A stretch of 64,000 bases of DNA from an uncultured cyanobacterium (GCA_903848645.1 CAINGU010000061.1:1-64000); one strand, 5' to 3'; positions 36,583 through 45,998 are shown, counted from the stretch's first letter. Program-made: numbers and translations. The notes: a model not told the origin generated them from the sequence alone.

Positions 36583-36724
36583 AAAATTTTCCCGCGTCTA
36601 ATCTAATCAGCAATCTACCAAATATCCCTTCTTAATTCGTATTTCTTTAGAATGACAGCAGATTTGAGAAATTAATATTTTGTAATTATAATATTGTAAG
36701 CTAATTGTCTGACTGTGCAGACAA

Positions 36725-36752
36725 TTTTTAATTTTTAATTTGTAATTTTTAA
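36725..36752 (+). repeat. STRR heptamer run upstream of mutL
   Basis: Four TTTTTAA-type heptamers (one TTTGTAA) ending nine bases before the mutL ATG. No purine-rich ribosome-binding site is visible between them and the start. Confidence 0.75.
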
Positions 36753-36761
36753 TTATTCATA

Positions 36762-38420
36762 ATGGTATCTACTATTCAAGCTTTACCAACAGAAGTTGTA
36801 TATTTAATTACGGCAGGAGAGGTTATTGACTCTTTGGTGGCTGTTGTCAGGGAGTTGGTGGAAAATTCTCTAGATGCTGGAGCAACGCGCATTGTGGTTT
36901 CTTTATGGCCGCAATTATGGCGAGTTCGTGTGGCTGATAATGGTTGCGGTATGAATTTGGATGATTTGCAACAAGCCGCAACTGCACACAGTACCAGTAA
37001 AATTCATTCCAGTGCAGACTTATGGAAAATTAGCAGTTTGGGGTTTCGTGGTGAAGCACTACATAGTTTAACAACTTTAGCAAATTTAGAAGTTTTAAGT
37101 CGTCCTTTGGGGGGAAGTGAAGGCTGGCGAATTAATTATAATAGTGAAGGAGAAGTAGCAGAAGTAGACTTTGCGGCGATCGCACCTGGTACTGTAGTAA
37201 CAGTTAATAATTTATTTGCTAATTGTGAAAACCGTCGTCAAGGTTTACCCGCAACAAATCAGCAATTAAAAGCTGTACAAGGGGTAATTCAACAAATAGC
37301 TTTATGTCATCCTCATGTTAATTATCAAGTTTGGCAAAATGACAAAGAATGGTTTACGATTTGTCCCGCACCAACGGTAGGTAAATTAATTCCGCAAATT
37401 CTCCCCCAAGTACGACAAGATGATTTACATGAGGTGAATTTGAAAATCCCCAATTTGGAAAATTCATCTTTGCATTTAGTGATAGGATTACCAGATAGAT
37501 GTCATCGTCATCGTCCTGATTGGGTGAAAGTGGCAATTAATGGCAGAATGATTAAATCACCAGAATTGGAACAGACTATTTTATCAGCTTTTTATAAAAC
37601 ATTACCACGCGATCGCTATCCTGTTTGTTTTTTACATTTAACTATTTCTCCTGAACAAATTAACTGGAATCGTAACCCAGCGAAAACAGAAATTTATCTG
37701 AATGAACTACCTTTTTGGCAAGAACAAATTACCGAAGCTATTAATAAATCACTGCGGATTTCTGAAACTAATATTAAAGAATCAGTTCACACAACCAGAG
37801 TTAGTAATTTAATAAAAGTCGCCGAATCTAAAGGTGAATATAACTTTAATTCTTCAAGTTCCCAAAGTTCGGAAAATGAAAACTATTTAAAAGCAATTGC
37901 TCAACTGAGTAATACTTATATTGTTGCTGAACATTCTGGGGGAATGTGGTTAGTAGAACAACATATTGCCCATGAACGAGTATTATATGAACAATTATGT
38001 GATAGTTGGCAATTAGTACCTGTAGAAACCCCAATTATTATTTATCAATTATCACCAACGCAGCTTTCTCAATTACAACGTATTGGTTTAGATATTGAAC
38101 CTTTTGGTGATAAACTTTGGGCAGTGCGTAACATTCCTATGATGTTAAAACAACGAGAAGATGCTGCTGAGGCAATTTTAGAATTAAGTTGGGGAGGAGA
38201 TTTACAAACTGCTCAAGTTGCTGTTGCTTGTCGGAGTGCAATTCGCAATGGCACAAAAATGAGTTTACCAGAAATGCAGACATTATTAGATAATTGGCAA
38301 CGAACCCGCAACCCGCGCACCTGTCCCCATGGTAGACCAATTTATTTATCTTTGGAAGAATCGGCATTAGCACGGTTTTTCCGCCGGAATTGGGTAATTG
38401 GTAAAAGTCATGGGATATAA
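36762..38420 (+). CDS. mutL: DNA mismatch repair protein MutL
   Basis: 552 residues. The N-terminal GHKL ATPase has VRELVENSLDAGA (motif I), DNGCGM (motif II) and LGFRGEALHSL (motif III). The C-terminal dimerisation domain (about 370-550) has EQHIAHERVLYEQL and the ACRSAIRNG and CPHGRPI motifs. CPHGRP is one of the endonuclease/metal-linked motifs of MutL. I do not see a clear DQHAxxE(X)4E; the matching stretch reads EQHIAHERVLYE, so the endonuclease may still be possible. Cytosolic, acts with MutS. The first residues (MVSTIQALP) fit the family. Confidence 0.94.
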   Translation: MVSTIQALPTEVVYLITAGEVIDSLVAVVRELVENSLDAGATRIVVSLWPQLWRVRVADNGCGMNLDDLQQAATAHSTSKIHSSADLWKISSLGFRGEALHSLTTLANLEVLSRPLGGSEGWRINYNSEGEVAEVDFAAIAPGTVVTVNNLFANCENRRQGLPATNQQLKAVQGVIQQIALCHPHVNYQVWQNDKEWFTICPAPTVGKLIPQILPQVRQDDLHEVNLKIPNLENSSLHLVIGLPDRCHRHRPDWVKVAINGRMIKSPELEQTILSAFYKTLPRDRYPVCFLHLTISPEQINWNRNPAKTEIYLNELPFWQEQITEAINKSLRISETNIKESVHTTRVSNLIKVAESKGEYNFNSSSSQSSENENYLKAIAQLSNTYIVAEHSGGMWLVEQHIAHERVLYEQLCDSWQLVPVETPIIIYQLSPTQLSQLQRIGLDIEPFGDKLWAVRNIPMMLKQREDAAEAILELSWGGDLQTAQVAVACRSAIRNGTKMSLPEMQTLLDNWQRTRNPRTCPHGRPIYLSLEESALARFFRRNWVIGKSHGI

Positions 38421-38421
38421 A

Positions 38422-39021
38422 CTAATCTAACTCTCTCCGTCCTTCTAATGCTCTGGCTAAGGTGAGTTCATCAGCATATTCTAAATCACCACCGACGGGT
38501 AAACCAAAGGCAATGCGGGTGACTTTTGTAAATGGTTTCAGTAATTGACCTATGTATAATGTTGTGGTTTCCCCTTCGATACTGGGACTAATGGCTAAAA
38601 TCACCTCTTGGGGTTTTTGTTCGCTTACCCGTCTCACTAAAGGTTGAATATTTAACTGTTCAGGTCCTATACCATCCATTGGGGAAATTACGCCACCTAA
38701 AACATGATATTTACCTTTATATTCACGGGTTTTTTCTAATGCAATCACATCACGGGAATCTGCAACTACGCAAATAGTTGTATTATCTCGCTGAGGGTGA
38801 CGACAAATTTCACAGATTGGATCTGATGAAAGGTGAAAGCAAACTTTACACAAACCTACCTGTTTTTTCGCGTCAACAAGTGCTTGGGCTAAAGCCTCTA
38901 CTTCTGCTTCTGGTCTTTTTAAGATGTGCAAAGCTAAACGTTGGGCGCTTTTGGGACCAACTCCGGGTAGCCGTTGCAATTGTTCGATTAATTTGGCTAG
39001 GGGACGTGCGTAAACCGTAAT
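38422..39021 (-). CDS. recR: Recombination protein RecR, likely non-canonical start
   Basis: RecR forms the RecFOR clamp-loading complex with RecO for recombinational repair. From a TTG at 38979 the frame gives 185 residues with the HhH ([17 protein letters not shown]), a C4 zinc finger ([16 protein letters not shown]) and a TOPRIM domain ([13 protein letters not shown]). But family members carry about 12 more N-terminal residues, and these are encoded upstream in frame ([12 protein letters not shown]). No ATG, GTG or TTG is available there. A strong GGAGG (39030-39026) lies 4 bases before an ATT (39021) and 7 before an ACG (39018). Either may be the real start. Confidence 0.88.
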   Translation of the reverse strand: MTVYARPLAKLIEQLQRLPGVGPKSAQRLALHILKRPEAEVEALAQALVDAKKQVGLCKVCFHLSSDPICEICRHPQRDNTTICVVADSRDVIALEKTREYKGKYHVLGGVISPMDGIGPEQLNIQPLVRRVSEQKPQEVILAISPSIEGETTTLYIGQLLKPFTKVTRIAFGLPVGGDLEYADELTLARALEGRRELD

Positions 39022-39154
39022 TCTACCTCCGGGGTTTTTTCTATTTTACAATCATCTCATCTCAAAATTTAATATTATGTTTTATGTTTCGCGCAAAGGA
39101 GCAAAGACGCAAAGTTTGAGCAATTTTAACCTATAAATATTATAATCATAATTT

Positions 39155-40069
39155 ATGCGGAGAGATTCACTCTTTTATAAACTCTTTCAACAATACCCAT
39201 CTTTGTTGTTTGAACTGTTGACAGATCCGCCCGTTAATGCTCAGTCTTACAGTTTTGATTCTGTGGCTGTCAAAGAACCGACTTTTGCAATTGATGGCGT
39301 ATTTTTACCTCCAGAAAGTGATGGACAAGGCATAGTGTATTTCTGTGAAGTACAATTTCAAAGAGATGAAGAATTGTATGAAAGAATATGTGCGGAAACT
39401 TCACTATATTTTTATCGTAATCGCAAAAGATTTTGTGATTGGCAAGTAGTGATCATTTATCCATCTCGAAATACAGAACAAAATGACATTTATCCTCATC
39501 GTGGATTTCTCAACAGTCCTCAAGTACATCGAGTATATTTAGATGAATTGGGGGATATTCAAGAATTACCATTAGGGTTAGGTGTCATGTTACTAACTAC
39601 TCTGGAAGAAAGTCAAGCCCCAGCAGTAGCTAGATATTTATTAAATAGAACCCATGAGGAGATTGTCACACCATCAAGTCAAGCTATGATGGAAATGATC
39701 ACGACAATCATGGTCTACAAGTTTGAAAATCTGAGTCGTCGGGAGGTAGAATCAATGTTAGGAATTACACTCAAAGAAACTAGAGTTTATCAAGAAGTTA
39801 AAGAGGAAGGAAGAGAAGAAGGTATAAAACAAGGCAGAGAACAAGGCATAGAACAAGGCATAGAACAAGGCAGAGAACAAGCTACAATTAATTTGGTGAT
39901 TCGACTATTAACAAAGCGGTTTGGTAAAATATCTCAGAAAATGAGAAAATCTATTTCTGCTTTACCATTATCTGTGTTAGAAGAATTGAGTGAAGCTCTT
40001 TTAGATTTTCAGAGTTTGAATGATTTGCAAACTTGGTTGTTAATACATACTCCGTCAAAAACTGACTAA
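39155..40069 (+). CDS. Rpn-family (PD-(D/E)XK) nuclease-like protein with DUF4351
   Basis: 304 residues. The N-terminal region (1-190, MRRDSLFYKLFQQYPSLLFE, DGVFLPP, YFCEVQFQRDEELYERI) is the DUF2887/Rpn-type putative transposase/nuclease common in cyanobacteria; D47 of DGVF and EVQFQ form the PD-(D/E)xK core. A Gly/Glu/Gln repeat helix (EGIKQGREQGIEQG, about 218-243) links to a DUF4351 domain. Rpn proteins promote recA-independent recombination or act as toxin-like nucleases. Its stop overlaps that of miaE by 4 bases (convergent). Confidence 0.88.
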   Translation: MRRDSLFYKLFQQYPSLLFELLTDPPVNAQSYSFDSVAVKEPTFAIDGVFLPPESDGQGIVYFCEVQFQRDEELYERICAETSLYFYRNRKRFCDWQVVIIYPSRNTEQNDIYPHRGFLNSPQVHRVYLDELGDIQELPLGLGVMLLTTLEESQAPAVARYLLNRTHEEIVTPSSQAMMEMITTIMVYKFENLSRREVESMLGITLKETRVYQEVKEEGREEGIKQGREQGIEQGIEQGREQATINLVIRLLTKRFGKISQKMRKSISALPLSVLEELSEALLDFQSLNDLQTWLLIHTPSKTD

Positions 40070-40665
40070 CTATGTATTCTGGGTTCTGGGTGTAAGGTTG
40101 ATAATAATTGACTTTCCACCTCGGCTAATTCATCTAATCTATCCATGACGATTTTTCGGTCAAAATAGGTATCAGCTAAAACCCAATATATGCCAAAATG
40201 TCTGGCTTCTGATGCCATTAAACTGCGGTAAAATTGAGCTAGTTCGGGTTCTGGACAGTTAGCAGCTAGAAGTCCTAAGCGTTCATGACTACGGGCTTCT
40301 ATTAAACCTGTAACTAGCATAGAATCTAAAAAACGGTGTGGTTCTTGGTTACGGACTTGGGCTTTTAAACCAGCACCGTAGGGAGGAGGGGGTAATGGTT
40401 TCAGGGGAATATTCCGTTTTTCTAACCATTGGTTAACTTGTTCTAAATGTTCTAATTCTTCCCGGGCTATGGCTGTTAATTCTCTCACCATTTTGGTATT
40501 TGATGGATAGCGAAACATCATATTTAAGGCTACTCCAGCGGCTTTCTTTTCGCAGTGAGAGTGATCTAATAAGATAATATCCAGGTTAGCGATCGCTTGC
40601 TCTACCCAAGCATCACTGGTAGATTGTTTGAGAGCGTTGATGGTGGGTAAAGGTGAACTCAGCAC
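40066..40665 (-). CDS. miaE: tRNA-(ms2io6A37) hydroxylase MiaE
   Basis: 199 residues with a ferritin-like di-iron fold: DHSHCEKKAAG, REELEHLEQV, EARSHERLGLL and ASEARHFGIYW give the carboxylate/His ligands of the di-iron site. MiaE hydroxylates the isopentenyl group on A37 of tRNAs and is oxygen-dependent. Full length for the family. A single gene converging with the Rpn-like gene. Confidence 0.93.
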   Translation of the reverse strand: MLSSPLPTINALKQSTSDAWVEQAIANLDIILLDHSHCEKKAAGVALNMMFRYPSNTKMVRELTAIAREELEHLEQVNQWLEKRNIPLKPLPPPPYGAGLKAQVRNQEPHRFLDSMLVTGLIEARSHERLGLLAANCPEPELAQFYRSLMASEARHFGIYWVLADTYFDRKIVMDRLDELAEVESQLLSTLHPEPRIHS

Positions 40666-40747
40666 AGGAAGAATAACTCCAAGTTGAACAATTTAGCTAA
40701 TTAATTTTAATCTGGAATCATGGATAATTAGTGATTTTTTTCTCTAA

Positions 40748-42295
40748 TTAAGAAAACTTGGTTAAGAATCTCAATAATTGCTTAGTTGTTGGTGTGAGTA
40801 AAGTTTTGCGGTAAGCGTCTGCGGCTTTTTTAATTGCTTCTGCTTGGGTAGGATAAGGATGAATTACACTACTGAGTTTACTTAAACCAATGTTGTTAAC
40901 AATAGCTGTGGTAATTTCAGAAATCATCTCTCCTGCATGACTAGCAACTATGGTTGCACCCAGGATTTGATCTGATCCTTTTTTGTGATGAATCTTTAAA
41001 AAACCAGATTCTTCATGATCAGCGATCGCTCGGTCTATACTTTTAAAAGGAATCTTCATAGTTTCTATCTCTATACCTAATTTTTCTGCCTCATTTGCAT
41101 ACATTCCCACATGAGCAATTTCCGGGCTGGTATATGTTACCCAAGGCATCACCAAACTACTGAGTTTAGATCGTCCCCAACCAAAAGGCGAAAATAGAGT
41201 ATTTTTAATCACAATTCGCGCTGCTGCATCTGCCGCATGAGTGAATTTCCAATTCATGCAGATATCACCAGCGGCGTAAATTTTGGGATTTGTGGTTTGC
41301 AAATAATCATTCACTTTCACACCCAAAGTTTGATCATATTCTACACCCACTGCGTCTAAATTCAAATTTTCTACATTTGGCACTCGTCCCGCACCAACTA
41401 ATATTTCATCAACTGTCACCGAATCTCGTTCACTATTCACAGAAAAATATAGGCGTTTTCCTTCCGTAACAGTTACCACTTCTTCTAATTGACAATTTAA
41501 TACTAAACGGATACCTTCATCAATTAAAACTTTTTGCAAAGTTTCTGCTGCTTCTGGATCTTCCTGATTTAAAATATGTGAACCTCGATGAAATAATATT
41601 ACTTCACAACCTAAACGCCGAAATGTTTGTGCTAATTCACAACCGACGGGACCACCACCAATTACTGCTAATTTTTCGGGTTTTTGAGTCAGAGAAAAAA
41701 CAGTTTCATTGGTTAAATAACCTGCTGCTTCAATTCCCCGAATTTTCGGTTTCACAGCCCTAGCACCCGTAGCAATGACAGCTTTTTTAAACTTTAAGTT
41801 TTGATTAGCAACTTCTATAGTATTATTACTTATAAATTTACCATTACCTAAAAAAACATCAATTCCTAAACTTTTAAATCTTTCCACAGAATCATGATGA
41901 CTAATACTAGCCCGAATGCGTCTCATTCTCCCCATAACTGTGGAAAAATCCACATCAAATTTCTGCGAAACATTAATACCTAAATCCTTGGCTTTCCTGA
42001 TTTCTTCTACCACACGAGAAGAACGAATTAAACATTTAGAAGGGATACAACCAAAATTTAAACAATCTCCTCCCATGAGATTTTTTTCAATTAATGCTAC
42101 TTTCAAACCTAAATCTAAACCCGCAGCCCCCGCAGCTACAACTAATCCGGCTGTTCCCCCACCAATTACTACTAAATCATAACAATCAGCCGGTTGGGGA
42201 TTAACCCAGTTATCTGGATGCACATTTTTGAGTAGTTTTTGATTATACTCATCCATTGGCCGGATTGTAACTCTTGGAGATTCTGAAGTTGACAT
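40748..42295 (-). CDS. MerA-like flavin disulfide oxidoreductase
   Basis: 515 residues. A pyridine-nucleotide disulfide oxidoreductase with the FAD motif VVIGGGTAGLVVAAGAA, the redox disulfide GGDCLNFGCIPSK (about 81-93), the NAD(P) motif AVIGGGPVGCELAQ and a C-terminal dimerisation domain ending with HPYPTQAEAIKKAADAYR. There is no N-terminal heavy-metal domain and no C-terminal vicinal Cys pair as in true mercuric reductases, so its real substrate is uncertain. Preceded on the same strand by a TVP38 protein and a glycosyltransferase, likely one unit. Confidence 0.88.
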   Translation of the reverse strand: MSTSESPRVTIRPMDEYNQKLLKNVHPDNWVNPQPADCYDLVVIGGGTAGLVVAAGAAGLDLGLKVALIEKNLMGGDCLNFGCIPSKCLIRSSRVVEEIRKAKDLGINVSQKFDVDFSTVMGRMRRIRASISHHDSVERFKSLGIDVFLGNGKFISNNTIEVANQNLKFKKAVIATGARAVKPKIRGIEAAGYLTNETVFSLTQKPEKLAVIGGGPVGCELAQTFRRLGCEVILFHRGSHILNQEDPEAAETLQKVLIDEGIRLVLNCQLEEVVTVTEGKRLYFSVNSERDSVTVDEILVGAGRVPNVENLNLDAVGVEYDQTLGVKVNDYLQTTNPKIYAAGDICMNWKFTHAADAAARIVIKNTLFSPFGWGRSKLSSLVMPWVTYTSPEIAHVGMYANEAEKLGIEIETMKIPFKSIDRAIADHEESGFLKIHHKKGSDQILGATIVASHAGEMISEITTAIVNNIGLSKLSSVIHPYPTQAEAIKKAADAYRKTLLTPTTKQLLRFLTKFS

Positions 42296-42430
42296 TAGTA
42301 TTACCTCTATATTTTCAAGTATGAAGTATATTTTTGATTATGTGATCTTTATTTATAAATATATTATAATCAAAAAAATGTCGGTTTTATATTTAACAAA
42401 ATTACTAAAATTATCGAAAAATAAAAAATT

Positions 42431-43114
42431 TTATAAATTTTCATCTTCTAAAGCTTTCTTCGCTATCTTCGTGACATAAACTGTGACAGCAATTGTCGCC
42501 ATCAACCCAATAATTTGAATTACCCAGTGGAGGATTATGTTACTAGGTTTACTTTTACTACCAATTAAGGCTAAATTCCCTGCTAAAGATCCAAGATAAA
42601 CATACATAATTGTCCCTGGAATCATCCCCACTGAACCAATCAAATAGTCTGAGAAAGAAACACTAGTAATTCCTAAAGCATAGTTTAATAGGTTGAAAGG
42701 AAAGAGGGGAGAAAGCCGAGTTAATAAAACAATTTTTAATCCTTCTTTGCTAACTGCTTTATCAATAGTGGCAAATTTTTTGTAACTAGAGATTTTTTCT
42801 TTTACCCAACTTTTAGCTAAATAACGTCCCACTAAAAAGGCTGCTGTCGCACCCAAAGTAGCACCAATAAAGACATATAAAGAACCCCAAACTACACCAA
42901 AAATTATTCCCGCACCCAAGGTGAGAATTGAAGCTGGTAAAAAAGCTAGAGTAGCTATAATATAGATGCCAATAAATACTATTCCTCCTACAGCACCCAG
43001 GCTATTAATCCACTGTAAAGTATTCTCTAAAAATTCTTGCAGATTGAGAGAAGATGAGTTAATATATTCCTGAACTCCAGTAATATCTATTGTTGATAAA
43101 AAGGCAATTACCAT
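42431..43114 (-). CDS. TVP38/TMEM64-family membrane protein (VTT domain)
   Basis: 227 residues with five to six membrane helices and the VTT/DedA-like core: ILTLGAGIIFGVVWGSLYVFIGATLGATAAFLVGRYLA, then RLSPLFPFNLLNYALG. Such proteins are thought to be lipid scramblases or small-molecule transporters. It lies 9 bp after the glycosyltransferase gene and 135 bp before the MerA-like gene on the same strand. Its partner substrate is not shown. Confidence 0.9.
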   Translation of the reverse strand: MVIAFLSTIDITGVQEYINSSSLNLQEFLENTLQWINSLGAVGGIVFIGIYIIATLAFLPASILTLGAGIIFGVVWGSLYVFIGATLGATAAFLVGRYLAKSWVKEKISSYKKFATIDKAVSKEGLKIVLLTRLSPLFPFNLLNYALGITSVSFSDYLIGSVGMIPGTIMYVYLGSLAGNLALIGSKSKPSNIILHWVIQIIGLMATIAVTVYVTKIAKKALEDENL

Positions 43115-43123
43115 AAAAATTTT

Positions 43124-43843
43124 CTACAGTTTTGGGGGAGAATACCAATTACGAATTCGAGCTGGGGAAATACCTATTAAATAAGCAATGATAATAATTT
43201 GATTCAAAATAGTAGTTTGGATAACTCCTTTTTTTAACCATCTGCGAGGTGAAGTAATTACAGGTGTTGGTAATAGATAAATTTTTCCCAGATTTTTTAA
43301 TTTCCTAATCAGTTCAAAGTCTTCCATAATTGGCATTTGGGGGAAATTACCAACTTCCTGAAATACATCTTTGGTGAGAAAAATAGCTTGATCACCATAG
43401 GGCATTTGCCAAAGACGCGATCGCCATTTTACCCCAAATTCGACCAAACGCAACCCCCAATTAGGGGCATTTATCCGTAAAGCAAACGCACCAGCCACAA
43501 TTCCCGGTTTTGCTAAGGTTGTGCGAATCATTTGCTCAAAATTAGTCGGTAAACGAGTATCAGCATGGAGAAAGAGCAGAATTTCCCCACTAGCAGCCAT
43601 AGCACCTACATTCATTTGATTAGCACGTCCGGGAGGAGAAATAATCACCTTCACATTCAAGGATTCAGCTATTAATAATGTTTCATCTTTTGAACCACCA
43701 TCAACAACTATTATTTCTACATTACTACTAAATTGACTGCTAGTAATTGCCTCTTTGATATTACCCGCTTCATTGAGAGTGGGAATAATAATAGAAATTA
43801 AGCAGTTGTTAATATTTTGATTAATAATTGCTGTCATGATCAC
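43124..43843 (-). CDS. Family 2 glycosyltransferase (TIGR04283-like)
   Basis: 239 residues of a GT-A fold: ISIIIPTLNEAGNIKEAI at the N-terminus, VVDGGSKDET, LFLHADTRLP (DxD-like), and PIMEDFELIRKLKNLG, RRWLKKGVIQTT. This matches the TIGR04283 group, whose members have been linked to arsenosugar biosynthesis. First gene of a probable three-gene unit with the TVP38-like and MerA-like genes. Involvement in arsenic handling is suggested by family and neighbours, but neither arsM nor arsenosugar genes occur in the window. Confidence 0.85.
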   Translation of the reverse strand: MIMTAIINQNINNCLISIIIPTLNEAGNIKEAITSSQFSSNVEIIVVDGGSKDETLLIAESLNVKVIISPPGRANQMNVGAMAASGEILLFLHADTRLPTNFEQMIRTTLAKPGIVAGAFALRINAPNWGLRLVEFGVKWRSRLWQMPYGDQAIFLTKDVFQEVGNFPQMPIMEDFELIRKLKNLGKIYLLPTPVITSPRRWLKKGVIQTTILNQIIIIAYLIGISPARIRNWYSPPKL

Positions 43844-44328
43844 AAAAATAGTTTAGTAATCTCTGGTTAAACATCAGTCAAATATATATAAGTAATATAG
43901 TAATCATAAATGATATTTGATAGCTTGCGTGGCGTAGCCATAAACTTTTAAGTAGTGTAGGGTGGGCAATGCCCACCGTAGGGGGGTTTTGGTGGGCATT
44001 GCCCACCCTACGTATATTTCAGAAATCAAATATTAGTTCTATAGGACAGAATTAATTACACAACTGATTTTTCTGTTCCCTGTTCCCTGTTTCCTCTCTC
44101 AACAAGTGAATTTAATTTTGTCAAACTACTTATTTACTGCTATTTTCGCCATGATGATAACTTCAGTATAATGGGAGTTAGGATAGAATAGATGTACCAT
44201 CAGGCAAGAAATGCAGAAATTGGAGAGTGGCCAGCCGATTATTGATGGTTTCGAGCAAAGCCTAAACTATGATATTTTAATTAAGTCTATTCACTTGTCG
44301 AAAATGTTGTAATTACAAAATCACAAAT
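43844..44328. other. Intergenic region with MITE-like element
   Basis: 485 bp between divergent genes. It contains the second copy of the MITE-like element (43896-44046), a TTCCCTG STRR run near 44073-44093, and otherwise unassigned AT-rich DNA upstream of the CAAD gene. No ORF is supported. Confidence 0.65.
43896..44046. repeat. MITE-like element (second family), copy 2
   Basis: About 150 bp, closely matching 7011-7140 at both ends (TCATAAATGATATTTGATAG and ATTAGTTCTATAGGA). The internal palindromic block is present twice (GTGGGCAATGCCCAC and GGTGGGCATTGCCCACC), against once plus a partial copy in the other element. Confidence 0.75.
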
Positions 44329-44763
44329 ATGATGGAAACTCAAGCACAGCAACCAGAGCAAGAAAAGTCTTCTTTACCACAAGATATCTTATCTTTTTCC
44401 GGTGGAGATAATCGCAATTTGCCAAAATTACCTGCTGCTAAAGAATCAGAATCACAATGGCAGCAAATTATTAGACAAATTGTTGAATTCTTGGATAAAC
44501 TGCCAGATTATTTAGGCAGTATTTTTAACAACAATAAGCAGGGTTTAATCACCCTAGTTTTAATTTTATCAGCTTTTGTCACTGTTAAGGTAGCGATCGC
44601 ATTACTAGAAGCGGTGAATGGTGTACCCTTACTACAACCCATTTTTGAGTTAATTGGCATATTTTACTTTATCTGGTTTGCTTTCCGTTATCTCCTCAAA
44701 TTTGAGACTCGGCAAGAATTATCCCAGAAATTTAACTCTTTCAAACAACAATCTTTAGGATAA
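44329..44763 (+). CDS. CAAD-domain thylakoid membrane protein
   Basis: 144 residues. A disordered N-terminal part is followed by the CAAD domain (about 50-140) with two membrane helices separated by LEAVNGVPLLQPIFELIG, ending with an amphipathic KFNSFKQQ. CAAD (cyanobacterial aminoacyl-tRNA synthetase appended domain) anchors some synthetases to thylakoid membranes; free-standing copies like this one (CURT1-related) affect membrane curvature or organisation. A strong hairpin follows the gene. Confidence 0.88.
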   Translation: MMETQAQQPEQEKSSLPQDILSFSGGDNRNLPKLPAAKESESQWQQIIRQIVEFLDKLPDYLGSIFNNNKQGLITLVLILSAFVTVKVAIALLEAVNGVPLLQPIFELIGIFYFIWFAFRYLLKFETRQELSQKFNSFKQQSLG

Positions 44764-44781
44764 ATATTTTTTAGAGTTAAT

Positions 44782-44820
44782 AAAATGTAGGTCAGGCTAT
44801 GCCAAACCTACATTTTATTT
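44782..44820 (+). terminator. Hairpin terminator after CAAD gene
   Basis: An 11-bp perfect inverted repeat AAAATGTAGGT/ACCTACATTTT (44782-44792 and 44806-44816) with a 13-base loop, followed by ATTTT. Likely an intrinsic terminator. Confidence 0.7.
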
Positions 44821-44966
44821 TGGATTTGAGTATATAAAATATATCTATAGATAGAGAATTTTTATAAAAGTATTTTTGGCAATTATTCCCGAAGATAGTA
44901 GATTTATTTGCTAGAAAATTCTAATCTGGTTGCTGTAATGCTGAAAAAGCAAAAAGGGCTAATTGT

Positions 44967-45341
44967 ATGAATGAGAAGATTAGCACAGATACCTATGATC
45001 GGGGCATAATTCCTGCCGAAACAGCAGCACGAATGAAAAGAGAAGGGGTAAATTATAAACACCTACCGACTGAAGAGGATCTTGCCAGTGCTGCCACTGA
45101 TGACCAAACTGATATTTACAGTATTCGGACAACGGACGGTTATACTGTGGATAAAGAGGGGTTGTTGAATAATTATGCAGTTGAACCGGAAATGTATTAT
45201 GAAGTTCCTGGTGATGCCAAAGAAGAGGTAGAACAAGAAAAAGCAGACCGAATACAGGAATTGCGAGAAGTCAATCAAGATAAAACAGGTCTATTAACAG
45301 AGGATTTTGATAAAAGAGGTAAAGGCCCAGGAATGATCTAA
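44967..45341 (+). CDS. Small acidic protein of unknown function
   Basis: 124 residues, hydrophilic and acidic (KEEVEQEKADRIQELRE) with a conserved-looking C-terminus (TEDFDKRGKGPGMI). No membrane segment, signal or recognised domain. The stop overlaps that of the minus-strand Uma2 gene by 4 bases. Similar short acidic proteins of unknown function are common in filamentous cyanobacteria. Confidence 0.7.
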   Translation: MNEKISTDTYDRGIIPAETAARMKREGVNYKHLPTEEDLASAATDDQTDIYSIRTTDGYTVDKEGLLNNYAVEPEMYYEVPGDAKEEVEQEKADRIQELREVNQDKTGLLTEDFDKRGKGPGMI

Positions 45342-45946
45342 TTTACCATTTCTTTGATTTTCTCTCGAAAAACTATTGCCCCATCTAAAGGATCATCTGC
45401 TACTACATACTGCGCCAAAATTGACAAATCTAAGTTTGGCAATAATTCACTTTTTGCCACCAATTCATGACTTTCACCGCGCAGATGATAAATGGCAAAT
45501 TGATTGTTTTGAAAAAACCAAACTTCTGCCACGCCTAATCTTTTGTAAACTTCTAATTTATCAATTCCCCCGCTGGTGAATACAACTTCAATGGCAAGAT
45601 CAGGAACTTCTTTTTCTGTGCCTAGACAGTAGGATTCATCTGGTTCTACTCCTCCTCTTTTCGCTTGTTTGCGGAAGGTTGTAGAACCAAGGGGAAAATA
45701 GCGAATGCGTTTTTCTTGAAAGTAAATTTCCAGCAAAGATCCAATAATTGTTTTGCGAATTTCATGGCGGCGACTTGGTGACATTAATTCTATGACTCCA
45801 TCTAAATATGTGACTCTATATTGCAGACTATCACCTAAATCGTTGAGTAAAGCTTCATAATTTTTCCAATTAACACCAGTGATAGTTTGCCGTTCTTCTG
45901 GATCTTCGGCTTGTAATAGTTCAGATAATTCTGAAAGTAAAAGCAT
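45338..45946 (-). CDS. Uma2 family (DUF820) endonuclease-like protein
   Basis: 202 residues with the PD-(D/E)xK-type Uma2 fold: GVIELMSPSRRHE, GGVEPDESYCLG, VPDLAIEVVFTSGGIDKLEVYKRLGVAEVWFF. The D and E/K residues in PDLAIEV, and in the preceding EPDESY, are the expected catalytic positions. Uma2 genes are among the most abundant unknowns in cyanobacterial genomes. Their role is not established. Confidence 0.9.
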   Translation of the reverse strand: MLLLSELSELLQAEDPEERQTITGVNWKNYEALLNDLGDSLQYRVTYLDGVIELMSPSRRHEIRKTIIGSLLEIYFQEKRIRYFPLGSTTFRKQAKRGGVEPDESYCLGTEKEVPDLAIEVVFTSGGIDKLEVYKRLGVAEVWFFQNNQFAIYHLRGESHELVAKSELLPNLDLSILAQYVVADDPLDGAIVFREKIKEMVN

Positions 45947-45998
45947 ATAATTTCCTTAAAACCGAATTATTGCTAACTTGATTATATTCTAATTTCCA

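Noticed and set aside
40748-42295. True mercuric reductase MerA
   Set aside because: The N-terminal metal-binding domain and the C-terminal vicinal cysteines are missing, so only the general disulfide oxidoreductase class is supported.
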